Shown here: positions 1 through 6,907 of the stretch, in pieces
How positions within the stretch are numbered: position 1 is the stretch's first letter
Layout of the letters: every line of letters begins with the position of its first letter
NCBI GenBank assembly: GCA_041629655.1
Contig: JBFKMV010000073.1
Coordinates: 1 to 21,415, forward strand
Direction: 5' to 3'
DNA: 21,415 bases
DNA from: JBFKMV01 sp041629655
GTDB taxonomy: Bacteria; Acidobacteriota; Polarisedimenticolia; Polarisedimenticolales; Polarisedimenticolaceae
Notes under the pieces: generated by a model
What the model saw: the letters and a program-made list of their open reading frames with translations, nothing else
What the model was told of the DNA's origin: nothing
The model's database searches: none
Position numbers and translations under genes: made by a program

Positions 1-417
1 CACCACCAGCGCGTCGATCTCGCTGGAGACCTTCATCGTGCCCAGCTCGGCCGCGATCGCCGAACCGAAGCGCCCCGCCACGATGATCGCGGTCAACAGC
101 GGCGCCAGCTCGCGGGTCACCGAGACCGCGACCAGGCTGGCTACGAGGTCCATCGCTCCCAGCTCGCGCAGCTGGTAGGCCGACTGCAGCGCGATGATCA
201 TGCCGACCAAAAAGCAGATCAGGCTGACCAGCGGAAGCGAGCGGTTGCCCGCGCGGACGGTCTGGATCATGGTGGCCCGCCAGCGCACCCGGTCCCCGCG
301 AAACGGCCCCAGCGCGAAGCGGTCGAAGGCGCTGGCGGCCAGCCGCCACAGCGCGCCGGCGTCCCCCAGCAGACCCGTCGCGGATCCGCCGACCCGTCGC
401 AGCGCCCCGGCGATCAC
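1..417 (-). CDS. mlaE: MlaE-family ABC transporter permease (partial, N-terminal 139 residues)
   Basis: This is the N-terminal part of an inner-membrane permease of the MlaE/YrbE family, which works with an MlaF-type ATPase and an MCE-type binding protein to move phospholipid or other lipids between membranes. The family core is visible: a hydrophobic segment reading FLVGMIIALQ, then the stretch TRELAPLLTAIIVAGRFGSA and the AAELGTMKVSSEIDAL segment. The start is a GTG at 417-415 that overlaps the TGA of the upstream STAS gene in a GTGA arrangement, which points to translational coupling. An in-frame ATG at 270 would remove part of the amphipathic N-terminus and is less likely. The gene runs off the left edge, so the C-terminal half, and any ATPase or MCE partner, lies outside the window. 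The family call is firm; the substrate is unknown. Confidence 0.9.
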   Translation of the reverse strand, partial: MIAGALRRVGGSATGLLGDAGALWRLAASAFDRFALGPFRGDRVRWRATMIQTVRAGNRSLPLVSLICFLVGMIIALQSAYQLRELGAMDLVASLVAVSVTRELAPLLTAIIVAGRFGSAIAAELGTMKVSSEIDALVV

Positions 418-788
418 CGCGCGCCTTCGAGACGCCGCCGCACCTCGGCGACGTCGGGGCAACAGCAGTCGAGCACTTCCGCGAAGCCGGCCAGCCGGAA
501 GATCTTCAGCACCGACTCGCTCGGTCGACACAGCAGCACGCGCTTGTTGTCCGCCTCGCCGGTCTTCAGCACCTCGGCGAGCACCGCGGCGCCCGCGGTG
601 TCGAACTCCTCGACGCCGCCGAGCTCCAGCACGACCCGCGTCGCGGGTGTCGCCGCGAGCGCGGCCAGGATCGCGCGCCGCGCCGCGGCGGCCTCGTCAA
701 AGGTGATCCGCCCCGTCAGCCGGATCGCCGCGGCGTCCGACACCTCCGGCATCGGCGCCGCCTCGGCGCGGAAAGGAACTGCCGCCAC
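414..788 (-). CDS. STAS-domain protein (MlaB-like) of the lipid transporter
   Basis: A 124-residue single STAS domain. In Mla-type transporters a small STAS protein (MlaB) binds the ATPase and is needed for complex assembly and activity. The domain shows the usual order: an AAIRLTGRITF strand (about 20-30), an RVVLELGGVEEFDTAGAAVL core (51-70) with the D-T-A-G loop that corresponds to the conserved D-S-x-G site of STAS proteins, and a C-terminal SVLKIFRLAGF helix. Thr64 replaces the phosphorylatable Ser of anti-sigma antagonists but keeps a hydroxyl. A run of three cysteines at 108-110 is unusual. The start is taken as GTG at 788, with GGGGGA about 8 bases upstream. An ATG at codon 13 is possible and would still leave the whole domain. 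It overlaps the permease by four bases, so the two are surely one operon. Confidence 0.8.
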   Translation of the reverse strand: MAAVPFRAEAAPMPEVSDAAAIRLTGRITFDEAAAARRAILAALAATPATRVVLELGGVEEFDTAGAAVLAEVLKTGEADNKRVLLCRPSESVLKIFRLAGFAEVLDCCCPDVAEVRRRLEGAR

Positions 789-817
789 CTCGACATCCCC
801 CGTTGGTCGATGGGGCG

Positions 818-823
818 ATTATA
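818..823 (-). promoter_or_regulatory. Consensus -10 hexamer for the STAS/permease operon
   Basis: On the minus strand the sequence reads GGTTATAATCG, a perfect TATAAT, about 30 bases before the GTG start at 788. It stands out in otherwise GC-rich DNA. At the expected 17-base distance the -35 is poor (CGCTGA), so the start would be near 811 if the element is used. It lies in the 52-base gap after the MltB gene, so the transporter genes could be transcribed separately from mltB. Confidence 0.45.
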
Positions 824-840
824 ACCGGCGGGCGACCCGC

Positions 841-1845
841 TCAGCGTGAGGACAGGCGGTCGGACAGCACGCCGACACCGATCCCGAAGTACTCCGAGCG
901 GTTCCAGCGCATCAGCACCCGGAAGTTCTCGTAGACCAGGTAGGCGGGGCCTTCGGGGTCGGGACGGATCAGCGAGGCCGGCAGGGGCCGCGTCGGCAAG
1001 TCGCCGCCGTTGGCGCGGCGTACGCCGAGCCGCTGCCACTCCGGCAGCGTCTTGCGGATCCCGAGGCCGATCAGCCCGGCGTCGAAGCCGCGCGGCAGCC
1101 GCACCTCGCGGCCCCAGGTCTGGTCGTCGCGCCAACCGTGCTGCTCGAGGTAGTTCGCGATCGATGCCAGCACGTCGTCGGTCGTGCCCCAGATGTCGCG
1201 GCGCCCGTCGCCGTCGAGGTCGACGGCGAAACGCCGGAAGCTCGAGGGCATGAACTGGGACTGGCCCATCGCGCCGGCCCACGAGCCCTGCATCCGGCCG
1301 GCGTCCACGTGGCCCTCGTCGAGGATTTGCAACGCGGCCAGCAGCTCGCCGCGGAAGAACTTCGCCCGACGGCCGTCGTACGCCAGCGTGGCCAGCGCCG
1401 CGATCACCGGGAACGAGCCCTGGTCGCGGCCGAAGTTCGACTCCACGCCCCACAACGCCACCACGAACCGCGGCTGCACACCGTAGCTCTCGCGGACCCG
1501 CTGCAGCACGGCAGCGCGGCGGACCAGCTCCTCGCGCCCGCGCCCGATCCGCGTGTCGGTCGCGTAGCGGTCGAGGTACTGGCGCAGCGTCAGCGTGAAC
1601 TCGGGCTGGCGCCGGTCCAGCTCGATCACGCGCTCGATCGGTTGCACGTCGAGCAGGGCGGCGTCCAGCGTCGCCGCGGCGACGCCCTGCGCGGCGGCCT
1701 CCTCGCGCAGCGCGCCGAGCCACCCGGCGAAGTCGCTCTTCGCGGCGACGTCGGCATCGCCCGCCGCGGCCGGCGAACCGGCCAGCGCCAGCGCGACGGC
1801 TGCGGCCGCCGCCGCTACCGCTCCCGGAATCCTGCCCATGCGCAT
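841..1845 (-). CDS. mltB: MltB-family lytic murein transglycosylase, exported
   Basis: A 334-residue soluble-type lytic transglycosylase of the MltB (GH103/SLT_2) family, which cleaves the MurNAc-GlcNAc bond of peptidoglycan to a 1,6-anhydro product in the periplasm. Residues 1-28 form a signal peptide with an Ala-rich core ending in SPAAAG; there is no lipobox, unlike E. coli MltB. The catalytic glutamate is Glu135 in WGVESNFG (132-139), followed by MQGSWAGAMGQSQFMPSSF (185-203), DLDGDGRRDIW (209-219) and a GIGVGVLSDRL end, all in family order. Length matches the family. ATGs at 1845 and 1839 are both possible. A TAACTT hexamer lies immediately before the first ATG, which would place the transcript start almost on the second one. 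A 52-base gap separates it from the downstream STAS gene. Confidence 0.9.
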   Translation of the reverse strand: MRMGRIPGAVAAAAAAVALALAGSPAAAGDADVAAKSDFAGWLGALREEAAAQGVAAATLDAALLDVQPIERVIELDRRQPEFTLTLRQYLDRYATDTRIGRGREELVRRAAVLQRVRESYGVQPRFVVALWGVESNFGRDQGSFPVIAALATLAYDGRRAKFFRGELLAALQILDEGHVDAGRMQGSWAGAMGQSQFMPSSFRRFAVDLDGDGRRDIWGTTDDVLASIANYLEQHGWRDDQTWGREVRLPRGFDAGLIGLGIRKTLPEWQRLGVRRANGGDLPTRPLPASLIRPDPEGPAYLVYENFRVLMRWNRSEYFGIGVGVLSDRLSSR

Positions 1846-1875
1846 AAGTTAGGGCATCCGGCCGCTGCGCGCCCG

Positions 1876-1884
1876 TGCTAGGCT
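1876..1884 (+). promoter_or_regulatory. Extended -10 (TGC-TAGGCT) for the asparaginase gene
   Basis: The sequence CGTGCTAGGCT has a TGn extension directly before a TAGGCT hexamer, 35 bases ahead of the ATG at 1920. The same GTGCTA core precedes ferritin (minus strand) and terC in this window. No good -35 is visible. An extended -10 often compensates for a weak -35, but this remains a motif-based guess. Confidence 0.3.
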
Positions 1885-1919
1885 CGGGCCGGCCAACGAC
1901 CCGAAGAGCGCGAGAGCGG

Positions 1920-2933
1920 ATGGCGACCCGCAAGAGCAAGAAGAAGCGCGTCCTGATCCTGCACACCGGCGGCACGCTCGGCATGGCGCCGCGCCATCCG
2001 GACCAGGCGCTGGCGCCCACGGAGTTCGCCTCGACGCTGCTCCAGCACATACCCGAGCTGCGCGAGCTGGCGACGATCCGGACCAAGGTGCTGTTCAACC
2101 TCGACTCCTCCGACATCTCCCCAGCCCACTGGAAGCGCCTCGCGCGGGCGGTGTGCGGGGCGATCGACGCCTACGACGGCGTGGTCGTGACCCACGGCAC
2201 CGACACCATGGCCCACACCTCGAGCGCGCTTTCGTACCTGCTGCGCAACCTGCCGCGGCCCGTGATCCTGACCGGTTCGCAGCGGCCGTTGGCCGAGCCC
2301 CACAGCGACGCGCGCGGCAACCTGGTCGGGGCGGTGGACCTCGCCACGCGGGACATCCCCGAGGTGGCGATCTATTTCCACGGCTGGCTGCTCCGGGGCA
2401 ACCGCAGCATCAAGACCAGCTCGTTCGCCTACCGCGCGTTCCGCTCGCCCAACTTCCCGCCGCTGGCGGAGGTCGGGACCGACATCCGGATCGTGACCCG
2501 GCCGCTGCGCCCGCGCGGCCCGTTCCGCTGCCACGGCGAGTTCGACGAGCGGGTCTCGGTGGTGCGGCTGCTGCCGGGCAAGGGATCGCCGGCGCTCGAG
2601 GCGTTGATCGCCACCGACGTGCGGGGCGTGCTCGTCGAGGCGTTCGGCGTGGGCAACGTGCCGATCGTCAACGGCGCCGTCGCCACGGCGATCCGCGAGC
2701 TGGTGCGTACCGGGCGCATCGTCGCCATCGGTTCGCAGGCTTCCCACGGCACGGTCGATCTCGACCGCTACGCCGGCGGCCGGCTGGCCCGCCAGAGCGG
2801 GGCGGTCGGGACCGGCGACATGACGCTCGAGGCCGCCGCGGTCAAGCTGATGTACCTGCTGGGCACGCAGCGGGACCCGGCGCGGATCCGACGCCGCCTC
2901 GGCGTCCCGCTCGCCGGGGAGCTGACGGTCTAG
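1920..2933 (+). CDS. ansA: Type I (cytoplasmic) L-asparaginase
   Basis: A 338-residue asparaginase/glutaminase-family enzyme that hydrolyses L-asparagine to aspartate and ammonia. Both active-site threonine motifs are present: HTGGTLG (15-21, nucleophile Thr16) and THGTDTM (91-97, Thr94-Asp95). LDSSDISP (61-68) supplies the substrate-binding Ser-Asp pair. The phrase LTGSQRPLAEPHSDARGNL (117-135) is typical of type I AnsA enzymes. There is no signal peptide. The start is set at ATG 1920, after GAGAGCGG, rather than an upstream in-frame codon at 1875 that would add 15 Arg-rich residues and overlap the probable promoter. It is divergent from mltB and stands alone; the next gene is 91 bases downstream behind its own promoter-like element. 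The basic N-terminus KSKKKR is slightly unusual. Confidence 0.9.
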   Translation: MATRKSKKKRVLILHTGGTLGMAPRHPDQALAPTEFASTLLQHIPELRELATIRTKVLFNLDSSDISPAHWKRLARAVCGAIDAYDGVVVTHGTDTMAHTSSALSYLLRNLPRPVILTGSQRPLAEPHSDARGNLVGAVDLATRDIPEVAIYFHGWLLRGNRSIKTSSFAYRAFRSPNFPPLAEVGTDIRIVTRPLRPRGPFRCHGEFDERVSVVRLLPGKGSPALEALIATDVRGVLVEAFGVGNVPIVNGAVATAIRELVRTGRIVAIGSQASHGTVDLDRYAGGRLARQSGAVGTGDMTLEAAAVKLMYLLGTQRDPARIRRRLGVPLAGELTV

Positions 2934-2950
2934 CCCCTCGTCCTCGGCCA

Positions 2951-2977
2951 TGAAACGTTTCGGGCCCCGGCGGCGTT
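2951..2977 (+). promoter_or_regulatory. ECF-sigma-like promoter (TGAAAC-N17-CGTT) before the VNG-repeat lipoprotein
   Basis: TGAAAC at 2951-2956 and CGTT at 2974-2977 are separated by 17 bases. This is the arrangement of promoters read by ECF sigma factors (an AAC-containing -35 and a CGT-type -10). It would start transcription near 2984, about 40 bases before the ATG at 3025. The -35 also lies in a perfect 10-base palindrome, GAAACGTTTC (2952-2961). An alternative housekeeping -10, TAAGTA at 2977-2982, has no good -35. Envelope lipoproteins are common ECF targets, which fits, but no sigma gene is in the window. Confidence 0.35.
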
Positions 2978-3024
2978 AAGTACTCCAGGGCACCGATCTC
3001 GAGGCCCACCAGGGAGGGACTGCG

Positions 3025-3663
3025 ATGAAACCGATCAGAAACCTGCCGATTGCGCTCGTACTGGCGCTGGTCACGCTGACGGCCTGCAACGCCAGCATCA
3101 ACGCTCCGATCCGCGTCGGCGACGGCGAGACCCGTTCCGGCGGCTTGTCGACCGTCAACGGCGGCATCACCGTGGGCAGCGACGCCACCGTCGGCGGCTC
3201 CTGCAAGTCGGTCAACGGCGGCATCAAGATCGGCGAGCGCTCCCGTGTCGGCGGGATCAAGGCGGTCAACGGGCCGATCCGCGTCGGCCGCGAGGTCCAG
3301 GTGGACGGCGGCGTGGACTCGGTCAACGGTCCGGTCTCGCTCGACCGCGGGACCCGGGTCGCCGGCGGCGTCGAAACGATCAACGGGCCGATCGAGCTGA
3401 CGGGCGCGATCGTGGACCTCGACCTGCGGACGGTCAACGGGTCGATCGGGCTGCACGAGCAGTCGGTGGTCAAGGGCGACATCGTGATCGAGGACAAGCT
3501 GGGCAACTCCCGGCGCCGGCACCCGCTGGAGATCGAAATCACCGGCGGCTCGGTGGTCGAGGGCGACCTGATCGTCGAGGACCAGGACCTCGAGGTCCGC
3601 GTCTTGCTGCGCGACGGCGGCAAGGTGCTGGGCCGGGTCGAGAACGCCCAGATCGTGGAGTAG
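3025..3663 (+). CDS. Lipoprotein with six VNG beta-helix-like repeats
   Basis: A 212-residue exported lipoprotein of unknown function. The signal peptide ends in a clear lipobox, LTAC, with lipidated Cys21. The mature part is built from repeats centred on V/I-N-G: positions 44, 63, 81, 100, 119 and 137, a spacing of 18-19 residues, each followed by a short hydrophobic strand (for example GGITVG, GGIKIG, GPIRVG) and a Gly-rich turn. This regularity suggests a right-handed beta-helix or bactofilin/DUF4097-like solenoid. The last 60 residues (GDIVIEDKLG, GDLIVEDQDLEVRVLL) continue the strand pattern without VNG and may cap it. The start at 3025 follows GGGAGGGA. A role in envelope structure or stress is an inference. 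It is well separated from both neighbours and probably monocistronic. Confidence 0.75.
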   Translation: MKPIRNLPIALVLALVTLTACNASINAPIRVGDGETRSGGLSTVNGGITVGSDATVGGSCKSVNGGIKIGERSRVGGIKAVNGPIRVGREVQVDGGVDSVNGPVSLDRGTRVAGGVETINGPIELTGAIVDLDLRTVNGSIGLHEQSVVKGDIVIEDKLGNSRRRHPLEIEITGGSVVEGDLIVEDQDLEVRVLLRDGGKVLGRVENAQIVE

Positions 3664-3686
3664 ATCCGCCCGGTCGCGGGCCCGGG

Positions 3687-3714
3687 TTGCCATCCCCCGC
3701 CCAGGACCTAAGTT
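3687..3714 (+). promoter_or_regulatory. Promoter TTGCCA-N16-TAAGTT
   Basis: TTGCCA (3687-3692, five of six matches to TTGACA) is followed after 16 bases by TAAGTT (3709-3714). Transcription would begin near 3721, upstream of the membrane-protein gene at 3782. This is one of the better housekeeping-type promoters in the window. Confidence 0.4.
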
Positions 3715-3781
3715 CTTCCATCAGGGACCGGGCTCGGCGATGCCGCGCCGGGGAGGGAGCGTTCCGGTCCGCGAGGCGAGC

Positions 3782-4594
3782 ATGGGCGGATTCCTGGTCT
3801 TGCTGCTCAACGTCCTGGCCCTGGTCGCGGCCGTGGCCCACATCTGGCTGCTGGTCCACGCCTTCCGCAAGAGCGCGGGTTGGGGACTGGCACTGCTGTT
3901 CCTGTCGCCGTTCTCCACGGTGATCTTCGCCGTCAAGAACTGGCACGAGTCGCGGAAGCCGTTTCTGATCTGGGCCGGCAGCGCGGTCGCGGCGGTGTTC
4001 TGCCTCGTGGGGTTGTTCGGCGCGCTGGGCGGTTTCGGGATGGTCAAGATGGCCAGCCAGATGAACGCCGGCGAGCTGGACGAGGCGCAGACCCGGCAGT
4101 TCATGACGGACACCCTCGACAAGTGGGAGGACTCGGGCCTGGTGGACGAGGAGGACCGCGAGGGGATCCGTGAGATGAAGAAGCTGATCCAGGCGGGCGC
4201 CGACCCGCAGGCCGGCGCGGACACGATCCCCGCGTTCCGCAGCGAAGGTCGGCCGTCGGCGGCGACCTCGCCCGTGGACAGCCTGGCCGCGTCGGTTTCC
4301 CGGCTGCAGTCCCAGATGTCCTCGGACTGGTCCGCGATGCCCACGTTTTCCGAGAACGCGCGCCGCTATCGCTTCCCGGTCCGCAACGGCTACATGACCG
4401 TGCCGCTCCGCCACGCCGACGACTTCGTGGGCGAGAAGGTCACGGTGACCGCGGCGGACGGGGTCGAGCACCGCGGCACGCTGGCCTCGATCCGCGGAGG
4501 AACGCTGACCGTCGAGAAATACCTCAGGAGCGGCACCTTCGCGGTGCTGCTGCCGACCGGTGACGTGCGGAAGATCGAGGTCGCCGCGCAGTAG
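3782..4594 (+). CDS. Three-TM membrane protein with C-terminal beta domain, function unknown
   Basis: A 270-residue protein not recognised as any characterised family. Three hydrophobic segments lie at about 3-26, 33-51 and 61-85. An acidic, helical middle follows (about 95-140), then a Ser/Pro-rich linker (140-190). A C-terminal domain (about 195-270) alternates short strands (FPVRNGYMTVPL, GEKVTVTAADGVEHRGTLASI, FAVLLPTGDVRKIEV) and resembles a small beta-barrel. The start at 3782 is chosen because GAGGCGAGC precedes it and the first TM follows at once. An in-frame ATG at 3740 would add 14 basic residues and lies closer to the predicted transcript start, so it is not excluded. The gene converges on kmo with only four bases between stop codons. 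Confidence 0.65.
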   Translation: MGGFLVLLLNVLALVAAVAHIWLLVHAFRKSAGWGLALLFLSPFSTVIFAVKNWHESRKPFLIWAGSAVAAVFCLVGLFGALGGFGMVKMASQMNAGELDEAQTRQFMTDTLDKWEDSGLVDEEDREGIREMKKLIQAGADPQAGADTIPAFRSEGRPSAATSPVDSLAASVSRLQSQMSSDWSAMPTFSENARRYRFPVRNGYMTVPLRHADDFVGEKVTVTAADGVEHRGTLASIRGGTLTVEKYLRSGTFAVLLPTGDVRKIEVAAQ

Positions 4595-4598
4595 CGTT

Positions 4599-5990
4599 TC
4601 AGTAGTCGAGCGAGACGCCGTGCTCGCGCAGGAACGGCGCGAGCCGCTCGCGGATCGACGTCCGGGCGAGGTCGAGGTCGAGGTCGTCGGCGGAGGCCAG
4701 CCCCTCGCACAGCTCCCCCAGGATCCGCTCCTGGATCCTCCCCGCCCGCAACGCGACGTCGAACGGGATGTGGCTGTACATCACCATCGAGTAGCGCGAC
4801 CGGTACTCCTGCGGCATCTCCCGTTCCAGCCGGTGCTCGACCTGCTTGCGCAGCAGGAACGCCGGGTCGCCGACGCGGTCCCTCATCTCGACGAAGTTCT
4901 CCAGCGCCATCGCGGCGATGGCGTCGGCGTTGGGCTTGCGCCGGGCGGCCAGTGCGGCGAACACGGGCTCCCAGTCGCCACGCCCGTGTCGCTCCAGCAA
5001 CTCGTCCAGCACCGTGCAATCCTCGAACCCGGCGTTCATGCCCTGGCCGAAGAACGGCACGATCGCGTGCGAGGCATCGCCGATCAACAGCGCGCGGCCT
5101 CCGTGGTTCCAGGGACCGCAGCGCACCGTGCCCAGCTCGCCGGTGGGGTTGGCGAAGTAGCTCTCGGTCAGGTCGGGGATCAGCGGGATCGCGTCGGGGA
5201 AGCGGCTCGAGAACAGCGCCAGCACGTCGTCGGCGGTGCGGAGGGCGTCGAAGCCGTGGCGCCCGCGGTACGGGAGATACAGCGTCACGGTGAAGCTGCC
5301 GTCCAGGTTCGGTAGCGCCATCAGCATCAGGTCGCCGCGCGGCCAGATGTGCAACGCCTGTTCGGCGATCCGGAATCCGCCGGCTTCGCCCGCGGGGATG
5401 GTCAGCTCCTTGTAGCCGTGCTCGAGCATCTCGACCGACTCCTCGAAGCCGTCGAGCTTGCGGAACGCGGTCCGCACGGCCGAGGCCGCGCCGTCGGCCC
5501 CGAATACCGCGTGCGCGTCCACGGTCCGCCGCCGGCCGGCCCGCGCATCCTCGAACGTCAGCCGGCCCGCGTCGAGATCGGCGTCGACGAGCGGCGACCG
5601 GAAACGAAACTCCACACCGCGGCGCGCGGCCTCGCGGATCAGGAACTCGTTGAGCCCACCGCGCGAGATCGAGTAGTTGCACTCGGACTCGTCCCGCCCG
5701 TAGGGCTGGTAGGCCAGCTCGCCCTCGACCGGGTGCATCATCCGGCCCGTCACCGGTACGGTCAGCGCCAGCGCGCCCTCGGCGAGCCCGACGCGCTCCA
5801 GCGCGCGGATGCCGCGACGCGTCAGGACGAGGTTGATCGAGCGGCCGCCTCCGGCGCCGGTCTCGCGCAGGTCCGGCCGCTTCTCGTACACCGTGACGGC
5901 GTGGCCCCGCTCCGCCAGCAGCACCGCCAGCAGCGAGCCCACCAGACCGGCGCCGACGATCACGACCGCGTTGTCCTGGTTCGGGTCCAT
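4599..5990 (-). CDS. kmo: Kynurenine 3-monooxygenase
   Basis: A 463-residue FAD-dependent aromatic hydroxylase that converts L-kynurenine to 3-hydroxykynurenine using NADPH and O2, a step in tryptophan breakdown or quinolinate/NAD synthesis. Visible features are the Rossmann GxGxxG (VGAGLVGS, 12-19), the KMO signature GGGRSINLVL (47-56), YSISRGGLN near 106-114, GADGAAS (164-170) and the second FAD motif GDASHAIVPFFGQG (304-317). The length and the C-terminal SMVMYSHIPF segment fit bacterial KMO. The start is ATG 5990; an upstream in-frame ATG at 6029 would cover the promoter. No kynureninase, tryptophan dioxygenase or 3-hydroxyanthranilate dioxygenase gene lies nearby, so any pathway partners are elsewhere. 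Confidence 0.95.
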   Translation of the reverse strand: MDPNQDNAVVIVGAGLVGSLLAVLLAERGHAVTVYEKRPDLRETGAGGGRSINLVLTRRGIRALERVGLAEGALALTVPVTGRMMHPVEGELAYQPYGRDESECNYSISRGGLNEFLIREAARRGVEFRFRSPLVDADLDAGRLTFEDARAGRRRTVDAHAVFGADGAASAVRTAFRKLDGFEESVEMLEHGYKELTIPAGEAGGFRIAEQALHIWPRGDLMLMALPNLDGSFTVTLYLPYRGRHGFDALRTADDVLALFSSRFPDAIPLIPDLTESYFANPTGELGTVRCGPWNHGGRALLIGDASHAIVPFFGQGMNAGFEDCTVLDELLERHGRGDWEPVFAALAARRKPNADAIAAMALENFVEMRDRVGDPAFLLRKQVEHRLEREMPQEYRSRYSMVMYSHIPFDVALRAGRIQERILGELCEGLASADDLDLDLARTSIRERLAPFLREHGVSLDY

Positions 5991-6002
5991 GCTTCGGGCG
6001 CC

Positions 6003-6012
6003 ATAGTACACT
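6003..6012. promoter_or_regulatory. Overlapping divergent -10 elements for kmo and the 6042 gene
   Basis: The 51-base gap between the two divergent genes contains CATAGTACACTC. On the minus strand it reads TACTAT (6008-6003), 13 bases from the kmo ATG. On the plus strand it reads TACACT (6007-6012), 30 bases from the ATG at 6042. The two hexamers overlap, so the two transcripts should compete for polymerase. A TTGTTC on the minus strand (6029-6024) is a possible kmo -35 with a short 15-base spacer. Confidence 0.35.
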
Positions 6013-6041
6013 CGCCCGACCGCGAACAACGAAGGAACCGC

Positions 6042-6857
6042 ATGCGGATCGACCGCGACCTCGATCGCCTGTACCAGCTGCCCCGCGAGGAGTTCGTTGC
6101 GGCCCGGAACGCGTTGGTCAAGACGCTGCGCGCGGCCGGCCGGCGCGAGGCCGCCGCGCGGGTCGCCGCCGCCGCGAAGCCGACCGCGTCGGCCTGGCTG
6201 GTCAATCGCCTCTACGGGTCGTCACGGCGGGAGTTCGACCGCCTGCTGAGGACGGGGCGGCGGCTGCGCGACGCGCAGCAGGCCGGGACGAAGCGCCGCG
6301 CGGCCGGGGACCTGCGGCGGCTGCTCGAGCAGCGGCGGGCCGCGCTGGCCGCGCTGCTGGAGCTGGCCGAGGCGGTTCAGCGCGAGCTGGGCCGCCCGGC
6401 CGGGCGCGACCTGCTGCGTCGCGTCGAGACCACGCTCGACGCGATCGCCACGCAGGCCGGTCCCGGACCCGACCAACGGCTCGGCCGCCTGGTGCGCGAC
6501 CTGGATCCGCCGGGTTTCGAGGTCGCGCTGTCGCTGACCGCCGCCGCGGGTGCGCCGGCCCCGGCATCGCCGCGCGCCCGGTCGCGCTCCGGAAGCCCCC
6601 CACGTGCCGGCGCCGCGGCGGAGCGGGCCGCCGGGCACGCCGCGCGCTGCAAGACCGCAGCGGACCGCGCGGCCGCCGCGCTCCGGACCGCCGAGGCCCG
6701 CCTGGAGGCCGCGGTCCAGGAACAGCGCGACCTGAAGCGCAGGCTCCAGCGGTCCGCATCGAGGGTCAAGCACGAACGCGCCGAGCTGCGGCGGGCCCGC
6801 GCCGCCGCGCGGCGGGCCGCCGCCGCGCTCGACAAAGCGATCAAGGTGATCGAGTAG
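6042..6857 (+). CDS. Ala/Arg-rich helical protein of unknown function
   Basis: A 271-residue cytoplasmic protein with no signal peptide or membrane segment, starting at ATG 6042 behind GAAGGAA. The N-terminal part (1-55) reads LYQLPREEFVAARNALVKTL, then AAAKPTASAWLVNRL. I recall this pattern from conserved hypothetical proteins of high-GC bacteria, where a KP-x-x-AW-x-x-N element follows an Ala-rich helix. Residues 60-145 form a long charged helix. A Pro/Ala/Ser-rich linker (about 165-190) leads to a second long helix (195-271) rich in Ala, Arg and Glu heptads, probably a coiled coil. Basic composition could allow nucleic-acid binding, but no known domain is seen. It is divergent from kmo. 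I do not assign a function. Confidence 0.6.
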   Translation: MRIDRDLDRLYQLPREEFVAARNALVKTLRAAGRREAAARVAAAAKPTASAWLVNRLYGSSRREFDRLLRTGRRLRDAQQAGTKRRAAGDLRRLLEQRRAALAALLELAEAVQRELGRPAGRDLLRRVETTLDAIATQAGPGPDQRLGRLVRDLDPPGFEVALSLTAAAGAPAPASPRARSRSGSPPRAGAAAERAAGHAARCKTAADRAAAALRTAEARLEAAVQEQRDLKRRLQRSASRVKHERAELRRARAAARRAAAALDKAIKVIE

Positions 6858-6865
6858 GACGGCGG

Positions 6866-6884
6866 GGCCGGCTTGGAGCCGGCC
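6866..6884 (+). other. Perfect 8-bp hairpin between the helical protein and the zinc-ribbon gene
   Basis: GGCCGGCT (6866-6873), a three-base loop, then AGCCGGCC (6877-6884) form a perfect stem just after the stop of the upstream gene. No T-run follows, so it is not a classical intrinsic terminator. It overlaps the possible -35 of the next gene, so it may also be chance in GC-rich DNA. Confidence 0.3.
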
Positions 6885-6901
6885 GGGAACCGGGCTAAGC
6901 T
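6873..6901 (+). promoter_or_regulatory. Promoter TTGGAG-N17-TAAGCT, probably giving a leaderless mRNA
   Basis: TTGGAG (6873-6878) and TAAGCT (6896-6901) have a 17-base spacer. The ATG of the zinc-ribbon gene is at 6908, six bases after the -10, exactly where transcription would begin. No purine-rich ribosome binding site lies between them. The -35 sits in the hairpin noted at 6866-6884. Confidence 0.4.
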
Positions 6902-6907
6902 CCGCCC

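Noticed and set aside
716..2116. A 466-codon minus-strand frame over the transglycosylase and the 5' end of the asparaginase gene
   Set aside because: Mostly Arg/Gly/Ala; it overlaps two convincing genes in other frames and lacks a sensible start.
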